Assembly (NCBI GenBank): GCA_023433405.1
Contig: JAEZCT010000003.1
Location: forward strand, 1-34,245
Length of the DNA stretch: 34,245 bases
DNA from: Bacillota bacterium
GTDB lineage: Bacteria > Bacillota > Clostridia > Oscillospirales > Ruminococcaceae
Reading direction: 5' to 3'
Shown: positions 7,132 to 15,188 of the stretch, piece after piece
Layout of the letters: every line of letters begins with the position of its first letter
Position numbering within the stretch: the first letter of the stretch is position 1
The notes under the pieces: generated by a model
Seen by the model: only the letters and a program-made list of their open reading frames with translations
Told to the model about the DNA's origin: nothing
Databases searched by the model: none
Program-made: the position numbers and the translations under genes

Positions 7132-8478
7132 CTATTTTTCACCCTTTTCACCTGCCTTTTGCTTTTTAGACTCGTCAAGCACCAGCCGCTTGCCAAGCTT
7201 GATGGAATGCACCAGCTTGCGCTTGGCGGGGCAGACATAAGAGCAGGTGCCGCATTCAATGCACAGGTGCACCTTTAATTCCTTCAGGGTTTTCGCGTCG
7301 TGGGCAAAGTACGCCTTCTCAAAGCTCGCGGGCATAAGCTGCATGGGGCATTTAAAGACGCAGCGCGAGCAGCGTATACAGTTGGTCATGGGCGCTTCGT
7401 AGCACTCCCCGTCGTCAAAGGCCAAAACGGCGTTTGAGGTTTTGCGCACGGGGTAGGCGTCGTCGGCAAGTGCAATCCCCATCATGGGACCGCCCATAAC
7501 CAGCTTGCGCGGCTCTGTTTTATAGCCGCCGCAAAAGGCGATGATATCCGCCACCGAGGTTCCGATGGGTACGATCACATTCTTCGGCTCGGCAACCGCG
7601 CCCCCATCCACCGTAACGCGTCGGCGTATAAGAGGAATGCCGGTGCGCACATAGCTGTGCAGAAACGCCACCGAGGTCACGTTCATCACAATTGTGCCTA
7701 CCGCACTGGGGAGCTGTCCTTCGGGTACGACGCGCCCCGTGGTTTCGTAAATAAGGGTTTTCTCGGCACCCTGAGGGTATCGTGAGCGCAGCACTGCGAC
7801 ATCCACACCGTCGATATCGGCAAGCAGCTCGGTATACAGGCTAATGGCGTCGGGCTTGTTATCCTCAATACCCAGGTAAACGGTGCGAATGCCAAGATGC
7901 TCCTTGACAAGCCGGATACCGCCCAGAACATCCTCCCGCTCCTCCATCAGGGTGCGGTAATCGGCGGTGATGTAAGGCTCGCACTCGGCGGCGTTGATGA
8001 TTAAAAACTCAATATCCTCCGGCTTTGCGGGCTTGAGCTTCACATGGGTAGGAAAGCCCGCGCCCCCAAGGCCGGTAAGACCCGAGGCACGCACCGCGCT
8101 CAAAAGGTCCTCGTAGCTTTCTACCTTAGGCGGAGCGATATCGTCGGCAAGAATCTCCTCCGCCGCCGTTTCAATGACTACTGCCTGCACCGTTACCCCG
8201 CTGTCGGCTATGACCTCGGTAATGGCCTTTACCTTGCCGGTAACGCTTGCGTGAATGGGCGCGGAGACAAACTTGTCGCTTTGCCCGATGAGCTGCCCGG
8301 TTTTAACCGTGTCGCCAACCTTTACCACCGGCTGGCAGGGCACGCCGATATGCTGGCTCATTAAAATGGTAACGGTGGAGGGCGGGCTCATTACAACACT
8401 ATGCTGTTCCGCCGTATGTTTACGGTGGGGCAGCTTTGCGCCTCCGTGTGAGGACCGCCCGATGTTCGTTGCTTTCAT
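7132..8478 (-). CDS. rnfC: Rnf complex NADH-binding subunit RnfC
   Basis: Peripheral subunit that binds FMN and NAD(H) and delivers electrons to NAD+. It has a biotinyl/lipoyl-like N-terminal region (GDTVKTGQLIG) and the glycine-rich nucleotide-binding loop GLTGLGGAGFPTHVKL at 133-148. INAAECEPYIT follows, and then two 4Fe-4S motifs at C367/370/373/377 and C406/409/412/416. The C-terminus is short and lysine-rich; the long repeats seen in some proteobacterial RnfC proteins are absent. Length, 448 aa, matches clostridial homologues. First gene of the rnfCDGEAB operon, preceded by a leader with a terminator-like hairpin. Confidence 0.97.
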   Translation of the reverse strand: MKATNIGRSSHGGAKLPHRKHTAEQHSVVMSPPSTVTILMSQHIGVPCQPVVKVGDTVKTGQLIGQSDKFVSAPIHASVTGKVKAITEVIADSGVTVQAVVIETAAEEILADDIAPPKVESYEDLLSAVRASGLTGLGGAGFPTHVKLKPAKPEDIEFLIINAAECEPYITADYRTLMEEREDVLGGIRLVKEHLGIRTVYLGIEDNKPDAISLYTELLADIDGVDVAVLRSRYPQGAEKTLIYETTGRVVPEGQLPSAVGTIVMNVTSVAFLHSYVRTGIPLIRRRVTVDGGAVAEPKNVIVPIGTSVADIIAFCGGYKTEPRKLVMGGPMMGIALADDAYPVRKTSNAVLAFDDGECYEAPMTNCIRCSRCVFKCPMQLMPASFEKAYFAHDAKTLKELKVHLCIECGTCSYVCPAKRKLVHSIKLGKRLVLDESKKQKAGEKGEK

Positions 8479-8502
8479 GTTTTGTAATCAATCCTTTCTC
8501 GC

Positions 8503-8533
8503 AAAAAAAAGACGGGCTTTGTCCGCTTGCCCG
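8503..8533 (-). terminator. Terminator-like hairpin with U-tract in rnfC leader
   Basis: On the minus strand a stem CGGGC (8533-8529) pairs with GCCCG (8517-8513) around an 11-nt loop. It is followed closely by a run of eight T (8510-8503), 25 bp before the rnfC start. The stem is short. The layout is that of an intrinsic terminator placed to attenuate the rnf operon or to end transcription from the NusG-II gene upstream. Confidence 0.4.
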
Positions 8534-8783
8534 GTGTTTGCCGCAAAACGTACCGGAAAGCGCAGCACCCTTGAGCCGAAGGACCTAACCTTCCCCGCCC
8601 TGCTTTCGCAAAGAGACTCACAGCAAATTCAAAGCAGCCAAAAAGCAAACAGGACGCGCTATGGCGGCTTCGTATATCCTCCAAAGGGCAGGGCCCTTGG
8701 GTCAGCAATGATGAACCGGTGAGAAATAAACGGGATAAAACGACAAACCAAATATTATGGAGTATCGCAATACGGCGCGGCTC
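8534..8783. other. Non-coding leader between NusG-II gene and rnfC
   Basis: A ~300-bp spacer with no credible gene on either strand. On the minus strand it is GC-rich and rich in short inverted repeats, ending in the terminator-like hairpin at 8503-8533. That makes a cis-acting RNA leader possible. I could not match it to a riboswitch class I know (FMN, TPP, SAM, cobalamin and glycine consensus cores were looked for by eye). Confidence 0.35.
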
Positions 8784-9179
8784 TTAGCCCCCCACCGCGT
8801 CCATGGGCTGCGCGGACTTGCCCCCCACAATCTTAACCGAGACACGGGCGGGCAGGCAGGCGGCGTAATCCGGCGGCTGGGTAAGCCGGCCGGTGTTCAC
8901 ACACAGCTTGTCCGGACAGTCCGAGGCAAAGAAGCGGATGGCACCCGGGGATACCTCCAATGTGACATGCAGCTCCGCGTCCAGCTCAATAAGCTGGGTC
9001 TCGGTGACCTTCGCAAGCTCAATGGAACGGTAGAGCGTGCTGCCGATATAGATCTCGGCGACGGGGCTGTCCGACCGCAGGGCGGCCCCCGCTATGGCGG
9101 TAAACAAAAGCGCCGCCGCGAGAAGGGCGGCGATGACAAGCAGGTCGCTTTTTTTGGCAAATCGTCGGGTAGGCTCCAT
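8784..9179 (-). CDS. NusG domain II-containing protein, Rnf-associated
   Basis: A small membrane-anchored protein: one N-terminal helix (about residues 12-32 of 131), then an extracytoplasmic NusG-II-type beta domain. The family signature SDCPDKLCVNTG, followed by CLPARVSVKIVGG, is clear. Such proteins often occur beside Rnf or FMN-binding-domain genes in Clostridia, and a role in electron-transfer or flavoprotein assembly is presumed but unproven. GTG 9191 would overlap the AAGGAG site (9196-9191), so ATG 9179, 11 nt downstream of it, is chosen. A TATAAT at 9268-9263 may be its promoter -10. It is probably transcribed towards rnfC, 305 bp downstream. Confidence 0.85.
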   Translation of the reverse strand: MEPTRRFAKKSDLLVIAALLAAALLFTAIAGAALRSDSPVAEIYIGSTLYRSIELAKVTETQLIELDAELHVTLEVSPGAIRFFASDCPDKLCVNTGRLTQPPDYAACLPARVSVKIVGGKSAQPMDAVGG

Positions 9180-9643
9180 TGCGCCGGTCACTCCTTATGG
9201 TATGCCAAATTATGATACGCAACGCGGGCTGCCCCTATTGCGCCAAGTAACATTGTACTATTATTATACCTAAATTTCAAATACTATTTTGACCAAATGA
9301 CCGCAGAATGCGGGAAAGGACTTTTTTTAACCGCGCATTTCTTGCCTGCGCTTTTCGGTTTTTACCCGGTAAAGTTTGGGGATGCCGCCCACACCCGCCC
9401 CAAAGCAAGCGGATAAGCCAAATACAAACAAAGCTTTGAGCCGCAAAGGGTTTTGATACTTTTTTAACAAAATTGCGGAGCAAAAGATATGCTAATAAAA
9501 GTGAGCAAGAAAAGCACGAAATTTACCAGCGAATTTAGAAAATACTGGAACGCGATAGCAAGGCGGAGCCGGAGGGCGATTCCCCTCCGGCTCCGTTGCC
9601 GTTTTCTATGCTTTTTCCGTTTAAAACGCGCGGTGCGACCCTA
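9180..9643. other. Spacer between NusG-II gene and glyS, no gene
   Basis: Contains the ribosome binding site and a probable -10 (TATAAT, minus strand, 9268-9263) for the NusG-II gene and a long AT-rich stretch. A GC-rich hairpin lies at 9564-9595. A TGTACTATTATTATAC stretch at 9253-9268 resembles the variant repeat ends seen at 2821 and 29183. No open frame here has coding character. Confidence 0.4.
9564..9595 (-). terminator. GC-rich hairpin downstream of glyS
   Basis: Perfect 13-bp stem: CGGAGCCGGAGGG (9564-9576) with CCCTCCGGCTCCG (9583-9595) and a 6-nt loop. It is the first stable GC hairpin beyond the glyS stop, with the palindromic element in between. A U-tract is lacking on the minus strand; on the plus strand a GTTGCCGTTTT tail follows. 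Confidence 0.5.
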
Positions 9644-9745
9644 ATACTAATCTCCTCAAAAAGAGTCGATAAAAATCCGCGTGAAAACCCATAAATTATA
9701 GCTTTTCACTTGATTTTTATACTCTTTTAAATCGCATATTAGTAT
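9644..9745 (-). repeat. 102-bp palindromic MITE-like element, full copy 3
   Basis: Full-length copy, ATACTAATCTCC to GCATATTAGTAT, 36 bp downstream of the glyS stop codon. It differs from copy 2 at only a few positions, for instance TTATAGC in the centre and CGCATATT near the right end. Confidence 0.9.
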
Positions 9746-9781
9746 AAAAACAGGATAACCCGTGCGGCGGCGCAGCTTGGC

Positions 9782-11161
9782 TTAAAACTCCAGCCGTTTT
9801 GCAATATAGTCGCACAGCCCGTCGATGGCTATGCGCTCCTGCGCCATGGTGTCGCGGTCGCGCACGGTAACGCAATGATCCTCAAGGCTGTCAAAATCAA
9901 AGGTGACGCAGAAGGGGGTTCCAATCTCATCCTCGCGGCGGTAGCGCTTGCCGATGGAGCCCGCGTCGTCATAATCGGTCATAAAGCTTTTTGAGAGAAG
10001 CTCCTGCACCTTTTGCGCAGGCTCCGCCAGCTTTTTGGAGAGGGGCAGCACGGCCGCCTTATAGGGGGCAAGGGCGGGGTGCAGTCTGAGCACGACACGG
10101 GTATCCTTATCATCCACAGCCTCCTCGTCGTAGGCGTCGCAGAGAAAGGCGAGCACCGAACGGTCGCAGCCCAGCGACGGCTCTATAACATAGGGAATGT
10201 AGCGCTCGTTGGATTCCTGGTCAAAGTATTCAAGGCTTTTGCCCGAATGGTCCTGGTGCTGCTTTAAGTCATAATCCGTCCGGTCGGCAATGCCCCACAG
10301 CTCGCCCCAGCCAAAGGGGAATAAAAACTCAAAATCGGTGGTGGCCTTGGAGTAAAAGGCAAGCTGCTCCTTTGCGTGGTCGCGCAGACGCAGGTTCTCC
10401 TCCTTCATGCCAAGGTTTAAGAGCCAGTTTTTGCAGTAATCCTTCCAGTAGGCAAACCATTCAAGGTCGGTGCCGGGCTTGCAGAAGAACTCAAGCTCCA
10501 TCTGCTCAAACTCGCGGATGCGGAAGATGAAGTTGCCCGGGGTGATTTCGTTGCGAAAGCTTTTACCCACCTGCGCCACGCCAAAGGGAATCTTGCGGCG
10601 GGTGGTGCGCTGGATGTTAGCAAAGTTTACAAAGATGCCCTGCGCGGTTTCGGGGCGCAGGTAAATCTCGTTTTTAGAATCCTCCGTAATGCCCTGGTAG
10701 GTTTTATACATAAGGTTAAACTTGCGGATATCGGTAAAATTCGCGCCGCCGCACCCGGGGCAGCGAATGTTATTCTCCTTAATAAAGCTCATGAGCTGTT
10801 CGTTGGTCCAGCCGTCGGCGTTTTCACCGTTAAAATCCTCGATGAGCTTATCGGCGCGGTGGCGGGTTTTGCAGTCACGGCAATCCATAAGCGGGTCGGA
10901 GAAGCCGCCCACATGCCCCGAGGCAACCCAGGTCTCCGGGTTCATTAAAATGGCGCAGTCAAGCCCCACGTTGGTGCGCGACTCCTGCACAAACTTTTTA
11001 AGCCACGCCTTTTTGACGTTGTTTTTAAGCTCCACGCCCAAGGGACCGTAGTCCCATGAGTTTGCAAGCCCGCCGTAAATTTCGCTGCCGGGGTATACAA
11101 AGCCCCTGCTTTTGCACAGGGTAACGATTTGATCCATGGATTTTTGCTCGTTTTTAAGCAT
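9782..11161 (-). CDS. glyS: Glycyl-tRNA synthetase, single-chain dimeric type
   Basis: Class II aminoacyl-tRNA synthetase that charges tRNA-Gly with glycine using ATP. It is the alpha2 (GlyQS/GRS1) form, not the bacterial tetramer. Signatures are SRGFVYPGSEIYGGLANSWD at the N-terminus, two CxxC pairs (CRDC and CPGC) that probably bind zinc, and motif 2 around KSFRNEITPGNFIFRIREFEQ. The catalytic tail includes EPSLGCDRSVLAFL. An anticodon-binding domain occupies the C-terminal ~100 residues. The frame opens at ATG 11176, but a GGA abuts it. ATG 11161 (MLKNEQKSMDQIV) matches the usual family start and is preferred, giving 459 aa. A promoter with 17-bp spacing lies just upstream. No T-box leader is visible. 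Confidence 0.97.
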   Translation of the reverse strand: MLKNEQKSMDQIVTLCKSRGFVYPGSEIYGGLANSWDYGPLGVELKNNVKKAWLKKFVQESRTNVGLDCAILMNPETWVASGHVGGFSDPLMDCRDCKTRHRADKLIEDFNGENADGWTNEQLMSFIKENNIRCPGCGGANFTDIRKFNLMYKTYQGITEDSKNEIYLRPETAQGIFVNFANIQRTTRRKIPFGVAQVGKSFRNEITPGNFIFRIREFEQMELEFFCKPGTDLEWFAYWKDYCKNWLLNLGMKEENLRLRDHAKEQLAFYSKATTDFEFLFPFGWGELWGIADRTDYDLKQHQDHSGKSLEYFDQESNERYIPYVIEPSLGCDRSVLAFLCDAYDEEAVDDKDTRVVLRLHPALAPYKAAVLPLSKKLAEPAQKVQELLSKSFMTDYDDAGSIGKRYRREDEIGTPFCVTFDFDSLEDHCVTVRDRDTMAQERIAIDGLCDYIAKRLEF

Positions 11162-11213
11162 ATAAGCAACCACCATTCCGTAATCTTTTTATTCGTTTAG
11201 TGTAACATTAACA

Positions 11214-11242
11214 ATTCTATGACAGAGGGGGGGATTAGTCAA
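11214..11242 (-). promoter_or_regulatory. glyS promoter (-35 TTGACT, -10 TAGAAT)
   Basis: On the minus strand TTGACT (11242-11237) and TAGAAT (11219-11214) are separated by exactly 17 bp. That places transcription start near 11207 and gives a 5' leader of only about 30-45 nt, too short for a T-box riboswitch. Confidence 0.65.
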
Positions 11243-11327
11243 GAGGAATCGAGGTTTTGGGGAAATCAAAAAACAGCCATAATATAATGTTGTAATTATT
11301 TACATAGATTATATTTACAATTATAAT

Positions 11328-11825
11328 ATGTATAATACTACTTCTTCATACGGATATGTACGGCAGTCTGATATTACAGCTCCTTCAACGTCTTACAGTA
11401 TGCCGGTTACTTCTGGTTACTGTTCTCAAGATTATAAAGGAGCGACTCATCCCGGTGTTGATATTGCTGTGGCGAGTGGAACTAATGCTTATGCTACCGC
11501 TACTGGTTCAGTAAGGTATAGGATATCCACTAAAACAATAAACGGGGTGGATTATCTTGTTAATTATGGAAATGCGGCCTTTTTAGATGTTGGGGATATG
11601 ACATTTTTGTATGCACATTTAAGTGCATTTGCAAACGGCTATTCAGCTAATATCACTTTGCCGTCATATAGAGAGAAAGAAGTTACAGCTAATCATAGCT
11701 GGTTAAACACTACGGGTGTTAATGTTTCAAAGGGATCTACAATTGGGAAAACCGGTAATTATGGTCTTTCACAAGGAGCTCATTTGCATTTTGAAACTCG
11801 TAATAACGGAAATGCTGAACAATAG
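11328..11825 (+). CDS. M23-family metallopeptidase domain, probably truncated
   Basis: Carries the LytM-type zinc endopeptidase motifs HPGVDIAV (H41, D45), YAHLS (H97) and GAHLHFE (H152, H154). Enzymes of this family cut peptidoglycan cross-bridges. Nothing precedes the catalytic domain: no signal peptide, no binding module and no ribosome binding site before ATG 11328. The C-terminus stops abruptly about ten residues after HLHFE, where homologues usually continue through a DP-containing strand. Base composition is clearly more AT-rich than the neighbours. All this suggests an excised gene fragment of foreign origin that may not be expressed. It lies 39 bp upstream of the RCC1 lipoprotein gene, on the same strand. 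Confidence 0.7.
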   Translation: MYNTTSSYGYVRQSDITAPSTSYSMPVTSGYCSQDYKGATHPGVDIAVASGTNAYATATGSVRYRISTKTINGVDYLVNYGNAAFLDVGDMTFLYAHLSAFANGYSANITLPSYREKEVTANHSWLNTTGVNVSKGSTIGKTGNYGLSQGAHLHFETRNNGNAEQ

Positions 11826-11864
11826 AATATATTTTAATATTTTGAAAGGAATGCAGCTCGACAA

Positions 11865-13097
11865 ATGAAGAAAGCATATTTGATATTTTTGCTTATCGTT
11901 ATATCTTCGGCAATAAACACCGCATGTTCGAACCCTGTAAGACAAATCGCTTCCTCATATACATCCACTCAGATTACTGAAAATGAGCGAAGCCCAGAAT
12001 TCACCGACGGTCTGTTCGTGCGCGGCGTTATTAAGGATATCAGCCTGAACGGTGAATTGGTTGCTGTGGTCACTGTCTCCGGCAAGGGCTACCTGTGGGG
12101 AAAGAATGAAAACGGCGTGATTGGTGATGGCACGACTCAGGATGTCCCCTCTCCTTATCTGATTCCGCTTGATGTCACCTTTGCGCAGATATCCGCTTCG
12201 GATTATAACACCGTCGCGGTGACCGATACAGGCGCGGCGTACGCCTGGGGTGGCAATCAATACGGGGAGTATGGGCGCGACATCGGGGAAGGCTCTCTTG
12301 TTCCACAAAAAATCTCCCTCGACACCGCCGTGAGTAAGTTCCAGACAAACGGGCATATATCCTTCCTGCTCACAGACGAAGGGGAGGTATTTCGTTCAGG
12401 GTGGAGCTTTGACCCGGCGGCGTTCGAACTGGACGAGCCAGACCCCGCGCGCTATTCTGTTCCTGAGTTTGCAAAGGTGGAACTGCCCGCCAAGGTTACG
12501 GATTTGTTTGTTGCCGGTTCCGGTGCGGCGCTTTTGGCGGAAAGCGGCGAGGTTTATTATGTGGGGATGTACCGCACGGTATTTGGGGCAGATACGCAGG
12601 ACGAGTTTGCAACCATCCGCTTCCCCGTCCCGGTCACCAAGGCGGCGGTTTCTGGCGGATGTTTGGTTGCACTGGGAACCGACCGGCAGCTGTACGGGGT
12701 CGGCATCGAATCAAAGGGGATTTTTGGGGCAGATTTAAATGCCGCGCTGGAGCAGCCCGCCCCTATTCGGGGCTATGAGAGTATTAAGGACTTCTCTTTA
12801 GGCGCGAACTGCCTGCTGGCGGTCACGGAAAAAGGGACGGTGCTTGGCAGTGGGTATAATATTTTTAATCAGGTAACGGATACCCAGACGACTCCGGCGG
12901 ACAGCGACTACATATCTGAGCCGATTGAAATTCTTTTGGAGGGCAAGGTGGCGAAGGTGTTTAGCGGCTATGTATCCAGCGCAGCCATTACGGAAGACGG
13001 AGACTGTTATATATGGGGCGCAAACTACTATAATCAGCCGCTGTTCAGCGAGCCGCCCTATACGAGTGCTGTTCCAAAAAAGATTACAGTGGATTAA
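11865..13097 (+). CDS. Lipoprotein with RCC1-type beta-propeller repeats
   Basis: Signal peptide with lipobox-like AINTACS (Cys21) predicts attachment to the outer face of the membrane. The mature part contains RCC1-like repeats, recognised by the AVTDTGxxYAWGxNxxG pattern. Examples are VVTVSGKGYLWGKNENGVIG, AVTDTGAAYAWGGNQYGEYG, LLAVTEKGTVLGSGYNIFNQ and AITEDGDCYIWGANYYNQ, which together suggest a seven-bladed propeller. Bacterial RCC1 proteins of this kind are presumed binding proteins; the ligand is unknown. Length is 410 aa. AAAGGA lies 13 nt before the ATG. The first ~130 bp are AT-rich and the rest GC-rich, so the signal-peptide region may have a different origin from the propeller. Confidence 0.82.
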   Translation: MKKAYLIFLLIVISSAINTACSNPVRQIASSYTSTQITENERSPEFTDGLFVRGVIKDISLNGELVAVVTVSGKGYLWGKNENGVIGDGTTQDVPSPYLIPLDVTFAQISASDYNTVAVTDTGAAYAWGGNQYGEYGRDIGEGSLVPQKISLDTAVSKFQTNGHISFLLTDEGEVFRSGWSFDPAAFELDEPDPARYSVPEFAKVELPAKVTDLFVAGSGAALLAESGEVYYVGMYRTVFGADTQDEFATIRFPVPVTKAAVSGGCLVALGTDRQLYGVGIESKGIFGADLNAALEQPAPIRGYESIKDFSLGANCLLAVTEKGTVLGSGYNIFNQVTDTQTTPADSDYISEPIEILLEGKVAKVFSGYVSSAAITEDGDCYIWGANYYNQPLFSEPPYTSAVPKKITVD

Positions 13098-13148
13098 CAA
13101 GGATACCCCATGGGTTGCTCCCATAACCAAACCCAAAGGTTCTGCGAT

Positions 13149-13721
13149 ATGAAAAAAATACTCGCCGCCGCAATCCTTGTCCTTCTTCTATCCTCCTGCG
13201 GTGCTTCGTCCGCGCCCGGGGACAGCGACCAGCCGGATATTGCCACCCCACCCGCTGTTTCCTCCGCCGCCGGGAGTGGAGACACCGCGCCGCAGGTACC
13301 CTTCAACTGCTTTCATGCAAACCCCACAAGCTACTCCTTTGAGGACACCGGCGCTCAGTCGCGCGAGCAGGTGACAGAAAGGATGTTCGAGCTCATCCTA
13401 AAAGGTATGATGGAGCCGGATGCTGCAAGAACCTTCACTTTAACGGAATACCGCAATCCGGCTATCGAAATCTATACCAAGACCGACCTGACTGCGATGA
13501 ACGCCGCCGAAAATCCGCTGGCTTCTCTTGCGGGTAAATTGACCGATGACCAGTGGATTGCGTTGTGTGCGGTGGAGTTTCGTTACAAGGGCGAATACGG
13601 CGCGGTTGGTAACAGCAAAAATCTGCCCGACGATGTTTGGGCAAGCGACTGGTTTGGAATGTACGGCGTGCTGTTTGAGAGGACGGGGAATGTTTATCAT
13701 GCGCGGGCGTATCCGGCATAA
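13149..13721 (+). CDS. Small lipoprotein of unknown function
   Basis: A clear lipoprotein signal, KKILAAAILVLLLSSCG, is followed by a low-complexity Ser/Ala/Pro linker and a globular domain of about 130 residues. I do not recognise this domain; it contains DDQWIALCAVEFRYKGEYG and DVWASDWFGMYGVLFERTG. The frame opens at 13110, but the lipoprotein signal starts at ATG 13149, preceded by AAAGG. Length from there is 190 aa. It follows the RCC1 lipoprotein by 51 bp on the same strand and is followed by a good terminator, so the two probably share a transcript. Confidence 0.8.
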   Translation: MKKILAAAILVLLLSSCGASSAPGDSDQPDIATPPAVSSAAGSGDTAPQVPFNCFHANPTSYSFEDTGAQSREQVTERMFELILKGMMEPDAARTFTLTEYRNPAIEIYTKTDLTAMNAAENPLASLAGKLTDDQWIALCAVEFRYKGEYGAVGNSKNLPDDVWASDWFGMYGVLFERTGNVYHARAYPA

Positions 13722-13769
13722 TACTATTTTCCGATGAATAGCGGTAAGGCACAAAAGCACTACCACACA

Positions 13770-13812
13770 GGGTGAAAGATTTCTCTGATTTTTCTTTCAC
13801 CCTTGCGTTTTT
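13770..13812 (+). terminator. Intrinsic terminator after lipoprotein genes
   Basis: Stem GGGTGAAAGA (13770-13779) with TCTTTCACCC (13793-13802), then TTGCGTTTTT. It lies 48 bp after the lipoprotein stop codon. Confidence 0.7.
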
Positions 13813-14016
13813 GCCGTAATCGCGGTATGCTTATAGACGCGCGGTTTAAAATAATGACGGTTCTGGACGATATCCCCCTGCTTTACCGCAACCGCGCCAA
13901 CACGCCGCTGCTGTTTACAACGGATGATCGCGGCAAAAGCATTGCACGAAACCGCGGTTTACGACGCTGCACTACATTTTCGAATTATCATAGCACGATT
14001 AAGGATGGAGCCTTTC

Positions 14017-14940
14017 ATGATTTTACTGCTGTTTGGCAAGCTTGCCGTTATTTTTGCTTTGGTTGGCGTAGGCTTTTTTGCCCGCAAGCGCAATATTATG
14101 GATGCGGGCATTCAATCCGGGCTGTCAAAGCTGGTGTTGTATATCGCCATGCCCGCGCTGATACTGTCAAACGCCGATGTGGAATATTCTGCGGAACATA
14201 TGCGTAATATTGTATTCATTGTTCTTTTTGCCGTAGCGTATTATGTGGTGGCAATTGTTTTATGCAACCTTTTTGCCCGGATGATAAAGCTCAAGGACGA
14301 CCGCCGCCGCGCCATGATTACCATGATGGTATTTGCAAACGTGGGCTTTCTGGGGTACCCTATTATCAGCATCTTTTTGCCGGAAAACGGCGTGTTTTAC
14401 GCGGTGTTTTTTAATATCATATTTCAGCTTTTTCTCTTTACCTACGGCAACAGCCTCATGTCCCGCAAGCCCATCGCAAACCCCCTGGGACTTATAAAGG
14501 ACCCCAATATCTTTTCGGCAATTTTAATGCTTGCCCTGTTTTTATTGCAAATAAAGCTTCCCGCGCCTGTTATGGAAACCTTGGATATTCTGGGCGGCCT
14601 GTGTACCCCGTTAAGTATGCTGGTAATCGGTTCGACGCTGGCCCCCTTAAAGATACGCGAGCTGTTTACCGAACGGGATTTATATATCGCCTCCTTTGTA
14701 CGCCTGCTTCTCATTCCCTTTCTGGGAATTGGCGCGCTGCTGTTGGCAGGTGCCGGCGGACAAAACGCGACTGTCATTGCCGTTTTGCTAGCAATGCCCT
14801 CCGCCTCTACAGTGGCAATTCTTGGCGAGCGCTATGCTTGTGAGCCGGAGCTATGCTCTAAGGGGATAGTTTTGCAGACCCTGTTAAGCTTTTTAACCAT
14901 CCCGCTGGTAGGCTTTGCGGTAACTGCCCTGTTTGGCTGA
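14017..14940 (+). CDS. AEC (auxin efflux carrier)-family transporter
   Basis: Integral membrane protein with about ten hydrophobic segments in two groups of five. The family pattern is present: LSKLVLYIAMPALILS near the N-terminus, FANVGFLGYPI in the fourth helix and LLAMPSASTVAILGERY in the C-terminal half. Members export or exchange small organic acids; the substrate here is unknown. The frame is open from 13924, but ATG 14017 (MILLLFGKLAVIF) is preceded by GGATGGAG at a 6-nt spacing and starts directly in the first helix. This gives 307 aa, the usual length. The tRNA-Pro promoter begins on the base after its stop codon. Confidence 0.9.
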   Translation: MILLLFGKLAVIFALVGVGFFARKRNIMDAGIQSGLSKLVLYIAMPALILSNADVEYSAEHMRNIVFIVLFAVAYYVVAIVLCNLFARMIKLKDDRRRAMITMMVFANVGFLGYPIISIFLPENGVFYAVFFNIIFQLFLFTYGNSLMSRKPIANPLGLIKDPNIFSAILMLALFLLQIKLPAPVMETLDILGGLCTPLSMLVIGSTLAPLKIRELFTERDLYIASFVRLLLIPFLGIGALLLAGAGGQNATVIAVLLAMPSASTVAILGERYACEPELCSKGIVLQTLLSFLTIPLVGFAVTALFG

Positions 14941-14969
14941 TTGACAGAACGGGTAAAACACACTATAAT
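14941..14969 (+). promoter_or_regulatory. Consensus sigma-A promoter of tRNA-Pro
   Basis: TTGACA (14941-14946) and TATAAT (14964-14969) are both perfect consensus hexamers with 17-bp spacing. The -35 starts on the base after the transporter stop codon. Transcription would start near 14977, leaving a ~135-nt leader before the tRNA. Confidence 0.85.
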
Positions 14970-15014
14970 ATTCTTTGCGCTTTCTTATCAGTTCCTTTCC
15001 CAAATTACCAAGCC

Positions 15015-15036
15015 GGCAGCGGGTGTACCCGCTGCC
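15015..15036 (+). other. Hairpin in the tRNA-Pro precursor leader
   Basis: Perfect 9-bp GC stem GGCAGCGGG/CCCGCTGCC with a TGTA tetraloop, located between the promoter and the mature tRNA. No U-tract follows, so it is more likely a processing or stability element of the precursor than a terminator. Confidence 0.5.
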
Positions 15037-15112
15037 CCGCAGCTGCATAGGATGTAGTATGGTTACGACGCAATTGCAAGGATGCAAAAGGGCAGGGGAT
15101 ACAGCAACATAA

Positions 15113-15188
15113 CGGGGTGTAGCGCAGTTGGTAGCGCGCCTGCTTTGGGAGCAGGATGCCGCAGGTTCGAATCCTGTCACTCCGACCA
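15113..15188 (+). tRNA. tRNA-Pro (anticodon TGG)
   Basis: Full cloverleaf of 76 nt. The acceptor stem CGGGGTG pairs with CACTCCG. The D arm reads GCGCAGTTGGTAGCGC. The anticodon stem CCTGC/GCAGG carries the loop TTTGGGA with TGG at 15146-15148. The T arm is GCAGGTTCGAATCCTGT, and CCA is encoded at 15186-15188. It is preceded by a consensus promoter and followed by an intrinsic terminator, so it is a single-gene unit. The minus-strand frame over it is the common spurious antisense-tRNA reading. Confidence 0.98.

Noticed and set aside
11161..11250. T-box riboswitch upstream of glyS
   Set aside because: The promoter lies only about 30-45 nt before the start codon, leaving no room for a T-box.
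13803..14207. 134-codon plus-strand frame overlapping the AEC transporter start
   Set aside because: Its second half is an out-of-phase reading of the transporter. The first part (from 13827) has some coding appearance but matches nothing I recognise.
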